Shown here: piece by piece, positions 1 to 6,959 of the stretch | Layout of the letters: every line of letters starts with the position of its first letter | Position numbering within the stretch: position 1 is the first letter of the stretch | Assembly: GCA_028701555.1 (NCBI GenBank) | Contig: JAQVQN010000048.1 | Span: 1 to 10,577 of the forward strand | DNA: 10,577 nucleotides | DNA from: Kiritimatiellia bacterium | Lineage (GTDB): Bacteria > Verrucomicrobiota > Kiritimatiellia > RFP12 > UBA1067 | Direction of reading: 5' to 3' | The notes under the pieces: generated by a model | Told to the model about the DNA's origin: nothing | The model's input: the letters and a program-made list of their open reading frames with translations, nothing else | Databases searched by the model: none | Program-made: the position numbers and the translations under genes

Positions 1-281
1 ACCTTGGCCGACAGCGCGTCCAACTTTTCCAGCTCATCGCGGATTGCCGGCTTGGCTCTCACAAGCTGTGTCAACGTCGGATCAGGCGTGAAATATTTTC
101 GGATCGAGTTCTTGCCGGGCGATGTCACAATAATCACCTCGTCCGCGCCAGCCGACAGCGCCTCCTCCACCAGCCATTGCAAGGCCGGCTTGTTGCCGAT
201 CGGCAACATTTCCTTCGGCACCGCTTTGGTCGCCGGCAGAAACCGTGTGCCGTAACCGGCGGCTGGAATGATGGCTTTCAT
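1..281 (-). CDS. galU: UTP--glucose-1-phosphate uridylyltransferase (GalU), N-terminal 93 residues, cut by window edge
   Basis: The enzyme joins UTP and glucose-1-phosphate to give UDP-glucose, a cytoplasmic precursor for surface polysaccharides and for UDP-sugar derivatives. Translation from the ATG at 281 begins MKAIIPAAGYGTRFLPATKA, the nucleotidyltransferase signature with its glycine-rich loop; residues 21-30 (VPKEMLPIGN) continue the family pattern, followed by the typical VEEALSAGADEVIIVTS strand. The frame stays open to base 1, so the remaining roughly two thirds of the protein lie outside. The start is chosen because the conserved nucleotide-binding strand begins at residue 2-4. No convincing Shine-Dalgarno lies upstream. 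The gene is last in the visible block, 94 bp after the WbpA-like dehydrogenase, and would supply UDP-glucose for the same polysaccharide. RmlA-type enzymes share the fold, but the RFLPATKAVPKEMLP segment is GalU-like, so the call is firm. Confidence 0.93.
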   Translation of the reverse strand, partial: MKAIIPAAGYGTRFLPATKAVPKEMLPIGNKPALQWLVEEALSAGADEVIIVTSPGKNSIRKYFTPDPTLTQLVRAKPAIRDELEKLDALSAK

Positions 282-311
282 GAGATTATTGCGACCACTA
301 TCCGTCTTAGA

Positions 312-348
312 TTGCCTCATGAAATACGGCAACACTGCGCTGAGGCAA
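312..348. repeat. Perfect 8-bp inverted repeat in the wbpA-galU spacer
   Basis: TTGCCTCA at 312-319 is exactly complementary to TGAGGCAA at 341-348, with a 21-nt loop. It fills much of the 94-bp spacer between the dehydrogenase stop and the galU start. In the minus-strand transcript the stem is not followed by a U-run, so it does not look like a standard intrinsic terminator. It could be an RNA-stabilising stem, a protein site, or a fragment of a dispersed palindromic repeat. Confidence 0.5.
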
Positions 349-375
349 AGTGATCGAAATTATGAGTAAAAAACG

Positions 376-1647
376 CTAGGCTTTGATACAGGGTGACGGC
401 ATGACGTTGCGGGTATCGACCACAAGCGGTGCCCAAGCTGCGAGCTGCGCATAATCAACAGATGCGTGTGCCGTGGCTATAAGCACGCAATCATAAGCCG
501 AGACAGTCGCTTGATTCCACTCGACCGAACGCGTGCCAGCCCACTGCGGATGCTCGCGCGTCTTTCGTATCACCGGCACGTAAGGGTCATAGTAGGACAC
601 TTCGGCACCGCGCCCTTTCAAAAGTTCCATCAGCACGTAGCTCGGCGATTCGCGGTCGTCATCCACATTGGCCTTGTAAGCCAACCCCAGCACCAAAACC
701 TTGCTGCCGTTGAGCGGCTTTTTGACCGTGTTCAGAGCCTCGGCTACACGGTTGACCACATGTTCAGGCATACGGGTGTTGATCTCGCCGGCAAGCTCGA
801 TGAAACGGGTGGACTGACCGTACTCGCGCGCCTTCCATGTCAAGTAGAACGGGTCGATCGGAATGCAATGCCCGCCCAGTCCCGGCCCCGGATAGAAAGC
901 CATAAAACCGAAGGGCTTGGTCCTTGCCGCCTCGATAACCTCCCAGATATCGATATCCATGGCAGCGTACACAACCTTCAGTTCGTTAACCAAAGCGATG
1001 TTGACGCAGCGGAAGATGTTCTCCATCAGCTTGGTCGCCTCGGCCGCACGACAGGACGAAACCGGCACAAGCGTCTTGATCGCGATGCCGTATATCTCCT
1101 GCGCCTTAGCTAGACAGGCTGGCGTAAGTCCTCCGACAACTTTAGGTATTGTCGCAACCACGCTTTGCGGGTTACCCGGATCTTCGCGCTCAGGCGAGAA
1201 CGCCAGATGAAAACCCTGACCGGCAGTGAGCCCCGAACCCTCTTCCAGCACCCGGCGCAGATCCTCGTCAGTAGTGCCGGGATAGGTCGAGGACTCCAGT
1301 GCCACCAGCACGCCCTTGCGCAGATGAGGTGCTAGCGCCTTGCCGGTCTCCACGATGAAGGAGATGTCAGGTTCACGGTTTTTGTTGAGCGGCGTGGGAA
1401 CGCAGATGATCACCGCGTCCACGCCTTGCGCGGCCGCGAAATCATCGGTGGCGTCCAGCCGTCCGGAAGCGAGCTGTTCCCGTATCGACTCGCCCGTAAT
1501 GTGCTTAATGTAGGAACGCCCCTGCTTAAGGGCTTCAACTTTTGAAGTATCGATGTCAATACCGATGACCTTGGCTCCTGAACGGCAGTACTGCAAAGCC
1601 AACGGCAGACCGACATATCCCAGTCCGACTATCGCGATTGTTTTCAT
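376..1647 (-). CDS. wbpA: UDP-N-acetylhexosamine 6-dehydrogenase (WbpA/TviB-like nucleotide-sugar dehydrogenase)
   Basis: A member of the UDP-glucose/GDP-mannose dehydrogenase family, which oxidises C6 of a nucleotide sugar to the uronic acid in two NAD-dependent steps in the cytoplasm. The 423 residues are of normal length. Visible marks: Rossmann loop GLGYVGLP at 8-15 with an acidic residue after the second strand (D31), the central-domain KLMEN block at 206-210, the catalytic-cysteine motif GPGLGGHCIPIDP at 254-266 (Cys261), and the C-terminal substrate-binding segment GLAYKANVDDDRESP at 321-335. The GGHCIPIDPFYLTWKA stretch resembles WbpA/TviB (UDP-GlcNAc dehydrogenases) more than UDP-glucose dehydrogenases, so the likely product is a UDP-N-acetylhexosaminuronic acid. 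WecC-like UDP-ManNAc activity cannot be excluded. The ATG at 1647 directly precedes the Rossmann strand; there is no clear Shine-Dalgarno. It follows the polymerase/ligase gene after 124 bp. Confidence 0.88.
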   Translation of the reverse strand: MKTIAIVGLGYVGLPLALQYCRSGAKVIGIDIDTSKVEALKQGRSYIKHITGESIREQLASGRLDATDDFAAAQGVDAVIICVPTPLNKNREPDISFIVETGKALAPHLRKGVLVALESSTYPGTTDEDLRRVLEEGSGLTAGQGFHLAFSPEREDPGNPQSVVATIPKVVGGLTPACLAKAQEIYGIAIKTLVPVSSCRAAEATKLMENIFRCVNIALVNELKVVYAAMDIDIWEVIEAARTKPFGFMAFYPGPGLGGHCIPIDPFYLTWKAREYGQSTRFIELAGEINTRMPEHVVNRVAEALNTVKKPLNGSKVLVLGLAYKANVDDDRESPSYVLMELLKGRGAEVSYYDPYVPVIRKTREHPQWAGTRSVEWNQATVSAYDCVLIATAHASVDYAQLAAWAPLVVDTRNVMPSPCIKA

Positions 1648-1680
1648 AAGAGTTTCGCTTAATACCTAATTCGGGATTTG

Positions 1681-1710
1681 AACCACGGATTTACACAGAT
1701 AAACACGGAT
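1681..1710. repeat. Three tandem degenerate 10-mers (consensus NNNCACRGAT)
   Basis: Three successive 10-base units read aaCCACGGAT, ttACACAGAT and aaACACGGAT; each ends in ACACRGAT or CCACGGAT. The period equals about one helical turn. It lies 34 bp upstream of the dehydrogenase start, in the 124-bp spacer. A looser 11-bp-period pair (CACGCTAAAAT at 1724-1734, CACGCATAAAA at 1735-1745, 8 of 11 identical) follows at once. It could be a dispersed genomic micro-repeat or a phased protein-binding site. Confidence 0.6.
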
Positions 1711-1771
1711 TTTTTGTTACTTGCACGCTAAAATCACGCATAAAAAAAGAAGGCGCGATCTGCGTTAAAAC

Positions 1772-3256
1772 TTACTTGCGGCGGACAACTGGTATGTAGC
1801 CGGTGACGCAGACAAACGCGAGCACCCAAACTATCAGAACTGCGGGACAGCGAAACGGCAGGTCACCCAACGAGTGGCAAACAGTCGCACCAGCACCGAC
1901 AAAAACCGCTACCACCACTGGCGGCAGCTTGTATAGGCAGACCGGTCGGATTATTTTCACGTTCATGCCGTCAAAGGGGAGCCGTCTGCACATTTTGTAC
2001 ATTTGCAGAACCAATGAAACCAGCAGAGCGAGTGCGCAACTGACAATTAAGGTGAACCCGATCGCGCCGTGTTCGGCCAAAAACTGCAGGGTGTCGTTAT
2101 GGACATTGGCACCGCCTGTTATCTGCATTCTCTTTTTTTGTTCCGGCGTCAGATAGCTAAGCAAATAGTGCGGATAGCCCCAGCCGCCGACACCGAACCA
2201 ACGGTGGTCGCGATAGATCTCTTTTGCCATTTCATTGTGATAATAGCCGCGACCTGACACTCGCATGACAACAGCATCAGGATTTATGGTGGCGATTTCG
2301 GCCTTGAGCGACTTAGGGGCTAATATTCCTAAAAAGATGCCGGCCAGACCCAACACTATTATCACTGACACAGACATTTTGATCCTTCCTGTAAAATTAA
2401 ATGTCTGCCACAGTCCCAGTATGGTGTACATGCCAAGAGTCAGCATGACAATGCCGCTCAACAGAATCGCGGCTCGGCTCAAAGAGGCGATCGCGCCCGC
2501 GAAGTTCAGCAGCGTCGCGACCAGCATATAGTGCCGTTGCCACATCGAAGGCTCGTCAAAAGTGCCTTGCACTCGCACAGGGCCGATCATGCCGAGCCCG
2601 GCCTTGCTGATCCATAATCCGGCAGACAAGGCGAACAACAGTGTGAAGTAAGCCCCGGCAAAATTAGGGTACCCGAATGTCGCGAAGAAATGTGAAAACT
2701 TCTGTTCGCCCCAAAAAATGCTTTGGGCACCGGTCAAAAGCTGCCAGAACCCGAAGGCGGCGAGAACCGCTCCGTTCCAACAGATACTCTCGAACAACAG
2801 CCTTTTGTTTTTTTTCAAAAGCCCGTGCTTGGCTGCCAGCGCGGCGATGAGCGCAGGCGGGAACCACAGCAGGATCACAGCGTGTTCCTTGGTATCCACG
2901 CAAAACGGCAACAGTTTATTAGGCGGTGGCGGGTTGCGCCAGATTTTTAGAACCGCATTGTACTCGGGCTGGCCTGAAACGTTTGAGAACGGCAAGCACA
3001 AGTATATAACCAGAAGCAAAGCGAAATAGAACAGCGGGTCGCGGACCAGCGCCGCGAAAACCCTCGCGCGCGCCTCCGACAAAGTCTCGTCACTTTTGGC
3101 CTGCGGGAACACCAGCATCAACTCCAACACCAGGAAACTCATCCAAGGGATCACCGGCAGGAGCAGGTCGGGTCTGGTGCCGCCGTGGATCCAACTGAAC
3201 GCCAGCACCAAGGCCAGAAGATGGAAAAAGAGGACGTTGCGGATAAAGTAGTTCAT
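1772..3256 (-). CDS. O-antigen polymerase/ligase family membrane protein (Wzy/WaaL-like)
   Basis: A 494-residue, very hydrophobic protein with about ten to twelve predicted membrane segments (for example around 5-22, 33-50, 73-90, 125-141, 190-216, 243-282, 294-312, 399-418 and 446-488). It carries the marks of the Wzy_C/O-antigen ligase family: TFGYPNFAGAYF at 193-204, SLSRAA at 258-263, and the large periplasmic loop before the last helices with GVGGWGYPHYLL (355-366) and ANVHNDTLQFLAEHGAIGF (383-401), including the H386/N387 pair and the E395-H396-G397 turn typical of these enzymes. HSLGDLPFRCPA (461-472) is a common C-terminal motif in the group. Such proteins use undecaprenyl-linked glycans in the periplasm, either polymerising repeat units (Wzy) or attaching them to lipid A core or protein (WaaL, PglL). 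The sequence alone does not say which. The 5' spacer holds an 8-mer repeat and no Shine-Dalgarno. Confidence 0.85.
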   Translation of the reverse strand: MNYFIRNVLFFHLLALVLAFSWIHGGTRPDLLLPVIPWMSFLVLELMLVFPQAKSDETLSEARARVFAALVRDPLFYFALLLVIYLCLPFSNVSGQPEYNAVLKIWRNPPPPNKLLPFCVDTKEHAVILLWFPPALIAALAAKHGLLKKNKRLLFESICWNGAVLAAFGFWQLLTGAQSIFWGEQKFSHFFATFGYPNFAGAYFTLLFALSAGLWISKAGLGMIGPVRVQGTFDEPSMWQRHYMLVATLLNFAGAIASLSRAAILLSGIVMLTLGMYTILGLWQTFNFTGRIKMSVSVIIVLGLAGIFLGILAPKSLKAEIATINPDAVVMRVSGRGYYHNEMAKEIYRDHRWFGVGGWGYPHYLLSYLTPEQKKRMQITGGANVHNDTLQFLAEHGAIGFTLIVSCALALLVSLVLQMYKMCRRLPFDGMNVKIIRPVCLYKLPPVVVAVFVGAGATVCHSLGDLPFRCPAVLIVWVLAFVCVTGYIPVVRRK

Positions 3257-3269
3257 GGGGGTGGGAAAA

Positions 3270-3301
3270 GTTCTAAATTTCTAAAGTTCGATAGTTCTAA
3301 A
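3270..3301. repeat. Four tandem 8-mers (consensus GTTCTAAA) just upstream of the wzy/waaL-like gene
   Basis: Reading the plus strand in steps of eight from 3270 gives GTTCTAAA, TTTCTAAA, GTTCGATA and GTTCTAAA. The array starts 14 bp before the ATG at 3256 and takes the place where a ribosome-binding site would be expected. On the minus strand, which is the transcript sense, the units read TTTAGAAC. No known regulator site is recognised. It may be a dispersed micro-repeat. Confidence 0.65.
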
Positions 3302-3356
3302 GTGGCAGGGCTCGGCGGAAGATCTCACACACAGGTCACGAAGGTTTTTACTATCG

Positions 3357-4205
3357 TCATAGCGACCTCTGCGTGGTCGCAATAAACTTCTCCAACTCCG
3401 CTTCCCAGTGCGGCATGGGAGGGAGGCCGGCCAGACGCAGAACACGCTTTTCAAGGCGCGAGTTGGCGGGACGAGGCGCGGGCCGCGGGAATTCCGCAGT
3501 TGCGCACGGCTCGATACCGCGCTTCAACCCGGCAAATTTAAAAACAGCCTGTGTGAACTGGAACCAGGTGGCATCTCCCTCGCAGGTGCCATGCACCACG
3601 CCGGGAATCGGGTTCTCAATCAGGTGCCCGATCAAGCTGGCAACCGCATCGGCAGATGTCGGATTGCCTGTCTGGTCATTCACGACCTTCAGCGGTGCGC
3701 CCGGTTGTGCGCCGAGGCGCAACATGGTGTGTACAAAACTGGGTCCGCCCTCGCCGTACAGCCATGCTGTGCGGATAATCGTATGATCGGGACAGTGCAT
3801 CCGCACAGCCAGCTCGCCCGCCAGTTTGCTGGCACCGTAAACAGTGCGTGGCGCGGGCTCGTCGAATTCGTGATAGGGACGGTCAAGCGTACCGTCGAAA
3901 ACGTAATCGGTGGAGATTGCGATCATCCGCGCACCGTGTCGCTCGGCAGCGCGGGCAACGCAAGCGCTGCCCAAAGCGTTCACACGGAAGGCTTTGTCGG
4001 TATCAGTCTCGCATGCGTCCACCTGCGTCATGGCCGCGGCGTGGATCACCACGTCCGGCTTAAAGGCTGACACCGCCTGCTCAACTCCGCCGAGTTCCGC
4101 AATGTCCACCTCCGGCAGATCTGCCACGAACAGCTCGTGCGCCTTGAGATGACGCTGCAGCGTCTTTCCCAACATGCCCTTGCCGCCTGTGAGGAATAAT
4201 TTCAT
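3357..4205 (-). CDS. rfbD: dTDP-4-dehydrorhamnose reductase (RmlD/RfbD)
   Basis: Catalyses the last step of dTDP-L-rhamnose synthesis, NAD(P)H-dependent reduction of dTDP-4-keto-L-rhamnose, in the cytoplasm. The 282 residues are of normal length for the family. It is an SDR-type enzyme: TGGKGMLG at 6-13 is the nucleotide-binding loop, HAAAMTQVDACE at 55-66 and STDYVFDG at 98-105 are family hallmarks, YGASK at 123-127 holds the catalytic Tyr123/Lys127, and NDQTGNPTSA (176-185) plus RPANSRLEK (245-253) are the substrate-binding segments. The ATG at 4205 directly precedes the first beta strand. Only a weak GGGA lies upstream. It is parted from rmlB and rmlA by metK and ahcY, and RmlC is not seen between them. 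The last residues (IATTQRSL) and the stop lie in and beside a 6-bp inverted repeat, so the extreme C-terminus may be repeat-derived. Confidence 0.95.
   Translation of the reverse strand: MKLFLTGGKGMLGKTLQRHLKAHELFVADLPEVDIAELGGVEQAVSAFKPDVVIHAAAMTQVDACETDTDKAFRVNALGSACVARAAERHGARMIAISTDYVFDGTLDRPYHEFDEPAPRTVYGASKLAGELAVRMHCPDHTIIRTAWLYGEGGPSFVHTMLRLGAQPGAPLKVVNDQTGNPTSADAVASLIGHLIENPIPGVVHGTCEGDATWFQFTQAVFKFAGLKRGIEPCATAEFPRPAPRPANSRLEKRVLRLAGLPPMPHWEAELEKFIATTQRSL
3362..3380. repeat. 6-bp inverted repeat overlapping the 3' end of rfbD
   Basis: GCGACC (3362-3367) and GGTCGC (3375-3380) are perfect complements around a 7-nt loop. The hairpin encodes the last few residues of rfbD and ends 2 bp from its stop codon. 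It belongs to a stretch that also holds ACAGGTCACGAAGGT (3331-3345). No U-run follows in the transcript sense, so a terminator role is doubtful. Confidence 0.4.
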
Positions 4206-4214
4206 GGTTTCAGC

Positions 4215-4248
4215 GTCCCGCAGAGCGGGACTGGTTCCAGGGTTCCAG
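4215..4248. repeat. 7-bp hairpin next to a perfect 8-bp tandem duplication in the ahcY-rfbD spacer
   Basis: GTCCCGC (4215-4221) pairs exactly with GCGGGAC (4225-4231) across a 3-nt loop. It is followed directly by GGTTCCAG repeated twice without change (4233-4248). Together they take up more than half of the 58-bp spacer. The strong GC hairpin lies 9 bp before the rfbD start and could affect its translation. No U-run follows on the transcript strand. Confidence 0.55.
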
Positions 4249-4263
4249 CGCGGCCGCGCCGGT

Positions 4264-5658
4264 TTAATACCGGTAGTGCTCGGGCTTGTACGGACCGCCG
4301 ACCGGCACGCCGATGTAGTCGGCCTGCGCCTGGCTCATCGATGTGAGTTTGGCTCCGAGCTGGCCGAGATGCAGACGCGCGACCTCTTCGTCAAGTTCTT
4401 TGGGCAGACGGTATACACCGATCTCCAACTGCTCGTTCCACAGCTTGATCTGCGCCAGTGTTTGGTTCGTGAAACTGTTGGACATCACGAAGCTGGGATG
4501 CCCCGTGGCGCAGCCGAGATTGACCAAACGTCCTTCGGCCAGCAGGTAAATGCAATGTCCATCCGGGAAGATGTATTTATCGACCTGCGGCTTGATGTTG
4601 ACATGGCGGACACCCGGCCATGCTTTCAACTTGCTAACCTGTATCTCGTTGTCGAAGTGCCCGATGTTACAGACAATCGCCTGGTCACGCATTTTGGCCA
4701 TGTGCTCGGCGGTAATAACATTCAAATTGCCGGTTGCTGTAACAAAGATGTTCGCGTGCGGCAGAGCATCCTCGACTGTCGTGACCTTGTAGCCAGCCAT
4801 GCACGCCTGCAGTGCGCAGATGGGGTCGACCTCGGAAACCCACACCTGTGCCTTGTGCTCCTTCAAAGCTTCCGCCGATCCCTTGCCAACATCACCGTAA
4901 CCGCATACAAAGGCTACTTTACCGGCCACCATCACGTCCATAGCGCGCTTGATACCGTCAACCAGCGACTCGCGGCAACCGTAGATGTTGTCGAACTTGG
5001 AATTGGTCACGGAATCGTTGACGTTGATAGCAGGCACCAGCAATTTGTTTTCAGCGGCAAGCTGATATAGCCGGTGCACGCCGGTGGTGGTTTCTTCTGA
5101 AACGCCATTCCATTCCTTAACCGCCCGTCCGAACCAACCGGGCTCGTCCTTGATTATCTTTTTAATCAACCCGTTCAGGATCTGCAGCTCTTCCACCTCC
5201 GTAGGTTGATCCAGTAAAGAAGAGTCCTGCTCGGCATCCAGCCCGCGGTGCAGCAGAAGTGTAGCGTCGCCGCCGTCATCGACCACCAATTGCGGCCCCG
5301 AGCCATCTGGCCAGGTCAGCGCCTGCTTTGTGCACCACCAGTACTCTTCCAAAGACTCACCCTTCCAGGCGAATACCGGAATGCCGCTGGCGGCGATTGC
5401 AGCGGCGGCGTGGTCCTGCGTGGAAAATATATTGCAGGATGCCCAACGCACATCCGCGCCCAGCTCAACCAGCGTCTCGATCAGCACTGCGGTCTCGACA
5501 GTCATGTGCAGGCTACCCATGATCCGTGCGCCTTTTAGCGGCTTCTCCTGCCCGTATTTGGCGCGCGTGGCCATCAGGCCCGGCATCTCTTTTTCTGCGA
5601 TCTCAATCGCCCGCCGACCCCAGTCGGCCAAGCCGATGTCTTTGATTTTGTAGTTCAT
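4264..5658 (-). CDS. ahcY: Adenosylhomocysteinase (S-adenosyl-L-homocysteine hydrolase)
   Basis: Splits S-adenosylhomocysteine, the product and inhibitor of methyltransferases, into adenosine and homocysteine, using bound NAD; it is cytoplasmic and usually tetrameric. The 464 residues match the long bacterial form with an extra loop at about 145-185. Seen motifs: SLHMTVETAVLIETL (49-63), CNIFSTQDHAAAAI (75-88), ETTTGVHRLY (189-198), NDSVTNSKFDNIYGCRES (214-231), the NAD loop GYGDVGKG (253-260), HFDNEI (334-339), GHPSFVMSNSFTNQ (386-399) and the family's C-terminal tail KPEHYRY (458-464), which reaches the neighbouring subunit's cofactor. All key segments are intact. The ATG at 5658 lies 1 nt after the metK stop (TAAAATG), which suggests translational coupling. 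Together the two genes make and clear the methyl-donor cycle. Confidence 0.98.
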   Translation of the reverse strand: MNYKIKDIGLADWGRRAIEIAEKEMPGLMATRAKYGQEKPLKGARIMGSLHMTVETAVLIETLVELGADVRWASCNIFSTQDHAAAAIAASGIPVFAWKGESLEEYWWCTKQALTWPDGSGPQLVVDDGGDATLLLHRGLDAEQDSSLLDQPTEVEELQILNGLIKKIIKDEPGWFGRAVKEWNGVSEETTTGVHRLYQLAAENKLLVPAINVNDSVTNSKFDNIYGCRESLVDGIKRAMDVMVAGKVAFVCGYGDVGKGSAEALKEHKAQVWVSEVDPICALQACMAGYKVTTVEDALPHANIFVTATGNLNVITAEHMAKMRDQAIVCNIGHFDNEIQVSKLKAWPGVRHVNIKPQVDKYIFPDGHCIYLLAEGRLVNLGCATGHPSFVMSNSFTNQTLAQIKLWNEQLEIGVYRLPKELDEEVARLHLGQLGAKLTSMSQAQADYIGVPVGGPYKPEHYRY

Positions 5659-5659
5659 T

Positions 5660-6844
5660 TTATTTCAATCCCGCAGCGGAGCGCAGCGCGGCGACACGGT
5701 CGGTTTTCTCCCACGGGAAACCGTCACGCCCGAAGTGCCCGTAGTTGGATGTTTTGCGATAAGACCAGCCCTTGGGCTTGGTCAACCCCAAATCTTTAAT
5801 CAGCATGCCGGGACGGAAATCGAATATCTCGTGCGACATCAGGATCTTCGCTATTTTATCTTCCGGCACTTTGCCGGTTCCATAGGTGCTGACGTTGACG
5901 CTTAGCGGTTTGGCCACCCCGATGGCGTAAGCTACCTGTATCTCGCACTTGTCAGCCAAACCGGCCGCCACGATATTCTTTGCAGCGTAACGGCCGTAAT
6001 ATGCAGCCGAGCGATCAACTTTCGAAGGATCCTTGCCGGAAAAAGCGCCGCCGCCGTGCGAGCCTACGCCACCATAGCTGTCCACAATGATCTTGCGTCC
6101 GGTCAACCCGGAGTCGCCGCAGGGACCTCCGATAACGAAACGCCCAGTGGGGTTGATATAGAACTTGGTCTTGTTTGTCAGCATGCCGGTATCATTCAAA
6201 AAAGCGCGGGCCGCCTCTTCCAGTTCTTTTCGGACCCGCTTGATCGAGACTTCGCGTGTCTGATGTGAAATTACAACTGCGGTGATCTCTTTTGCATCGC
6301 CGTTGTCGTGAAGCACGCTGACCTGCGCCTTGGAATCGGGGCGCAGATAACTGATCTCGCCATTTTTGCGCAGCGCGGCGAAGAACTGCAACAGCGAGTG
6401 CGCGTAAACAATCGGCGCCGGCATAAGCTGGCTGGTGGCGTTTGATGCGTAACCGAACATCATACCCTGATCGCCAGCACCCTGCGCCTCCAGCTTGATC
6501 TTGTTCACACCCTGCGCTATATCGAGTGACTGCCCATGCAGGGCGCTGACATAATTGAACGTGTCATAGCTGAACCCTTCCGCAGGCGTGTCATAGCCGA
6601 TATCCTTAACCACCTCGCGCGCGATGGCCTGCGGGTTGATCTTCTCCCATTCCTTACAGGTGATCTCTCCCACATTAACGACAAGATTGGTGCCTGCAGC
6701 AGTTTCGCATGCCACATGCGCCGCAGAATCATGCGCGATGCAGGCATCCAGAATCGCATCAGAAATCTGGTCACAGACCTTGTCGGGATGCCCCTCGGAA
6801 ACCGATTCTGAAGTGTATATGTGGCGTGTCGCCAATTTGCTCAT
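5660..6844 (-). CDS. metK: S-adenosylmethionine synthetase (methionine adenosyltransferase)
   Basis: Makes S-adenosylmethionine from methionine and ATP in the cytoplasm. The 394 residues are of typical length. Diagnostic segments: SESVSEGHPDKVCDQISDA (12-30) with the ATP/metal-binding GHPDK, GAGDQGMMFGYA (122-133), NPTGRFVIGGPCGDSGLTGR (231-250) and the phosphate-loop signature GGGAFSGKD (264-272) followed by PSKVDRSAAY. No motif is missing. The start at 6844 is set by AAGGGG at 6852-6857, 7 nt upstream, the clearest Shine-Dalgarno in the window, and by the usual short N-terminus before the GHPDK region. A 270-bp leader with two inverted repeats separates it from rmlA, suggesting its own promoter or RNA control. 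ahcY follows 1 nt downstream. Confidence 0.98.
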   Translation of the reverse strand: MSKLATRHIYTSESVSEGHPDKVCDQISDAILDACIAHDSAAHVACETAAGTNLVVNVGEITCKEWEKINPQAIAREVVKDIGYDTPAEGFSYDTFNYVSALHGQSLDIAQGVNKIKLEAQGAGDQGMMFGYASNATSQLMPAPIVYAHSLLQFFAALRKNGEISYLRPDSKAQVSVLHDNGDAKEITAVVISHQTREVSIKRVRKELEEAARAFLNDTGMLTNKTKFYINPTGRFVIGGPCGDSGLTGRKIIVDSYGGVGSHGGGAFSGKDPSKVDRSAAYYGRYAAKNIVAAGLADKCEIQVAYAIGVAKPLSVNVSTYGTGKVPEDKIAKILMSHEIFDFRPGMLIKDLGLTKPKGWSYRKTSNYGHFGRDGFPWEKTDRVAALRSAAGLK

Positions 6845-6851
6845 GATGGTA

Positions 6852-6857
6852 CCCCTT
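6852..6857 (-). promoter_or_regulatory. Ribosome-binding site of metK
   Basis: AAGGGG in transcript sense, with a 7-nt gap to the ATG at 6844. It is the best match to the 16S anti-Shine-Dalgarno near any start here and fixes the metK start. It lies 8 nt downstream of the 6866-6890 hairpin. Confidence 0.75.
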
Positions 6858-6865
6858 GCTTAACT

Positions 6866-6890
6866 CCGGCCATATCAATTATCAGGCCGG
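6866..6890 (-). promoter_or_regulatory. Leader hairpin just upstream of the metK ribosome-binding site
   Basis: CCGGCC at 6866-6871 and GGCCGG at 6885-6890 form a perfect 6-bp GC stem with a 13-nt AT-rich loop. In transcript sense the flanks (UUCAA before, AGUUAA after) could extend the stem by further A-U pairs past a bulge. The position right before the Shine-Dalgarno of a SAM-synthesis gene suits cis-regulation of translation, but I could not match the consensus of the SAM-I, SAM-II, SAM-IV or SAH riboswitches as I remember them. Confidence 0.4.
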
Positions 6891-6924
6891 TTGAACATCG
6901 TGTGCTGGATAGACTCCGTCCCCG

Positions 6925-6959
6925 CAAAGTATGCAAGCGCCACCTGCAAGCATACTTTG
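6925..6959. repeat. 10-bp perfect inverted repeat in the metK leader (possible operator or RNA stem)
   Basis: CAAAGTATGC (6925-6934) and GCATACTTTG (6950-6959) are exact complements with a 15-nt spacer; a 2-bp GC pairing continues inside after two mismatches. TGCAAGC also occurs as a direct repeat (6932-6938, 6945-6951). If the proposed -10 at 6949-6954 is real, the right arm overlaps it, as an operator would; if transcription starts further upstream, the element would instead be an RNA stem-loop. Confidence 0.5.

Noticed and set aside
466..1113. Plus-strand open frame (215 codons) opposite wbpA
   Set aside because: Antisense of a complete dehydrogenase; no motif and no ribosome-binding site worth noting.
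1740..1771. Intrinsic terminator after the wzy/waaL-like gene
   Set aside because: A 7-T run exists in transcript sense, but the stem before it (CGC/GCG, loop of 5) is only 3 bp.
4174..5070. Long plus-strand open frame (298 codons) opposite ahcY
   Set aside because: It is the antisense of a fully intact ahcY and the end of rfbD; the translation has no recognisable domain and frames of this kind are common opposite GC-rich codons.
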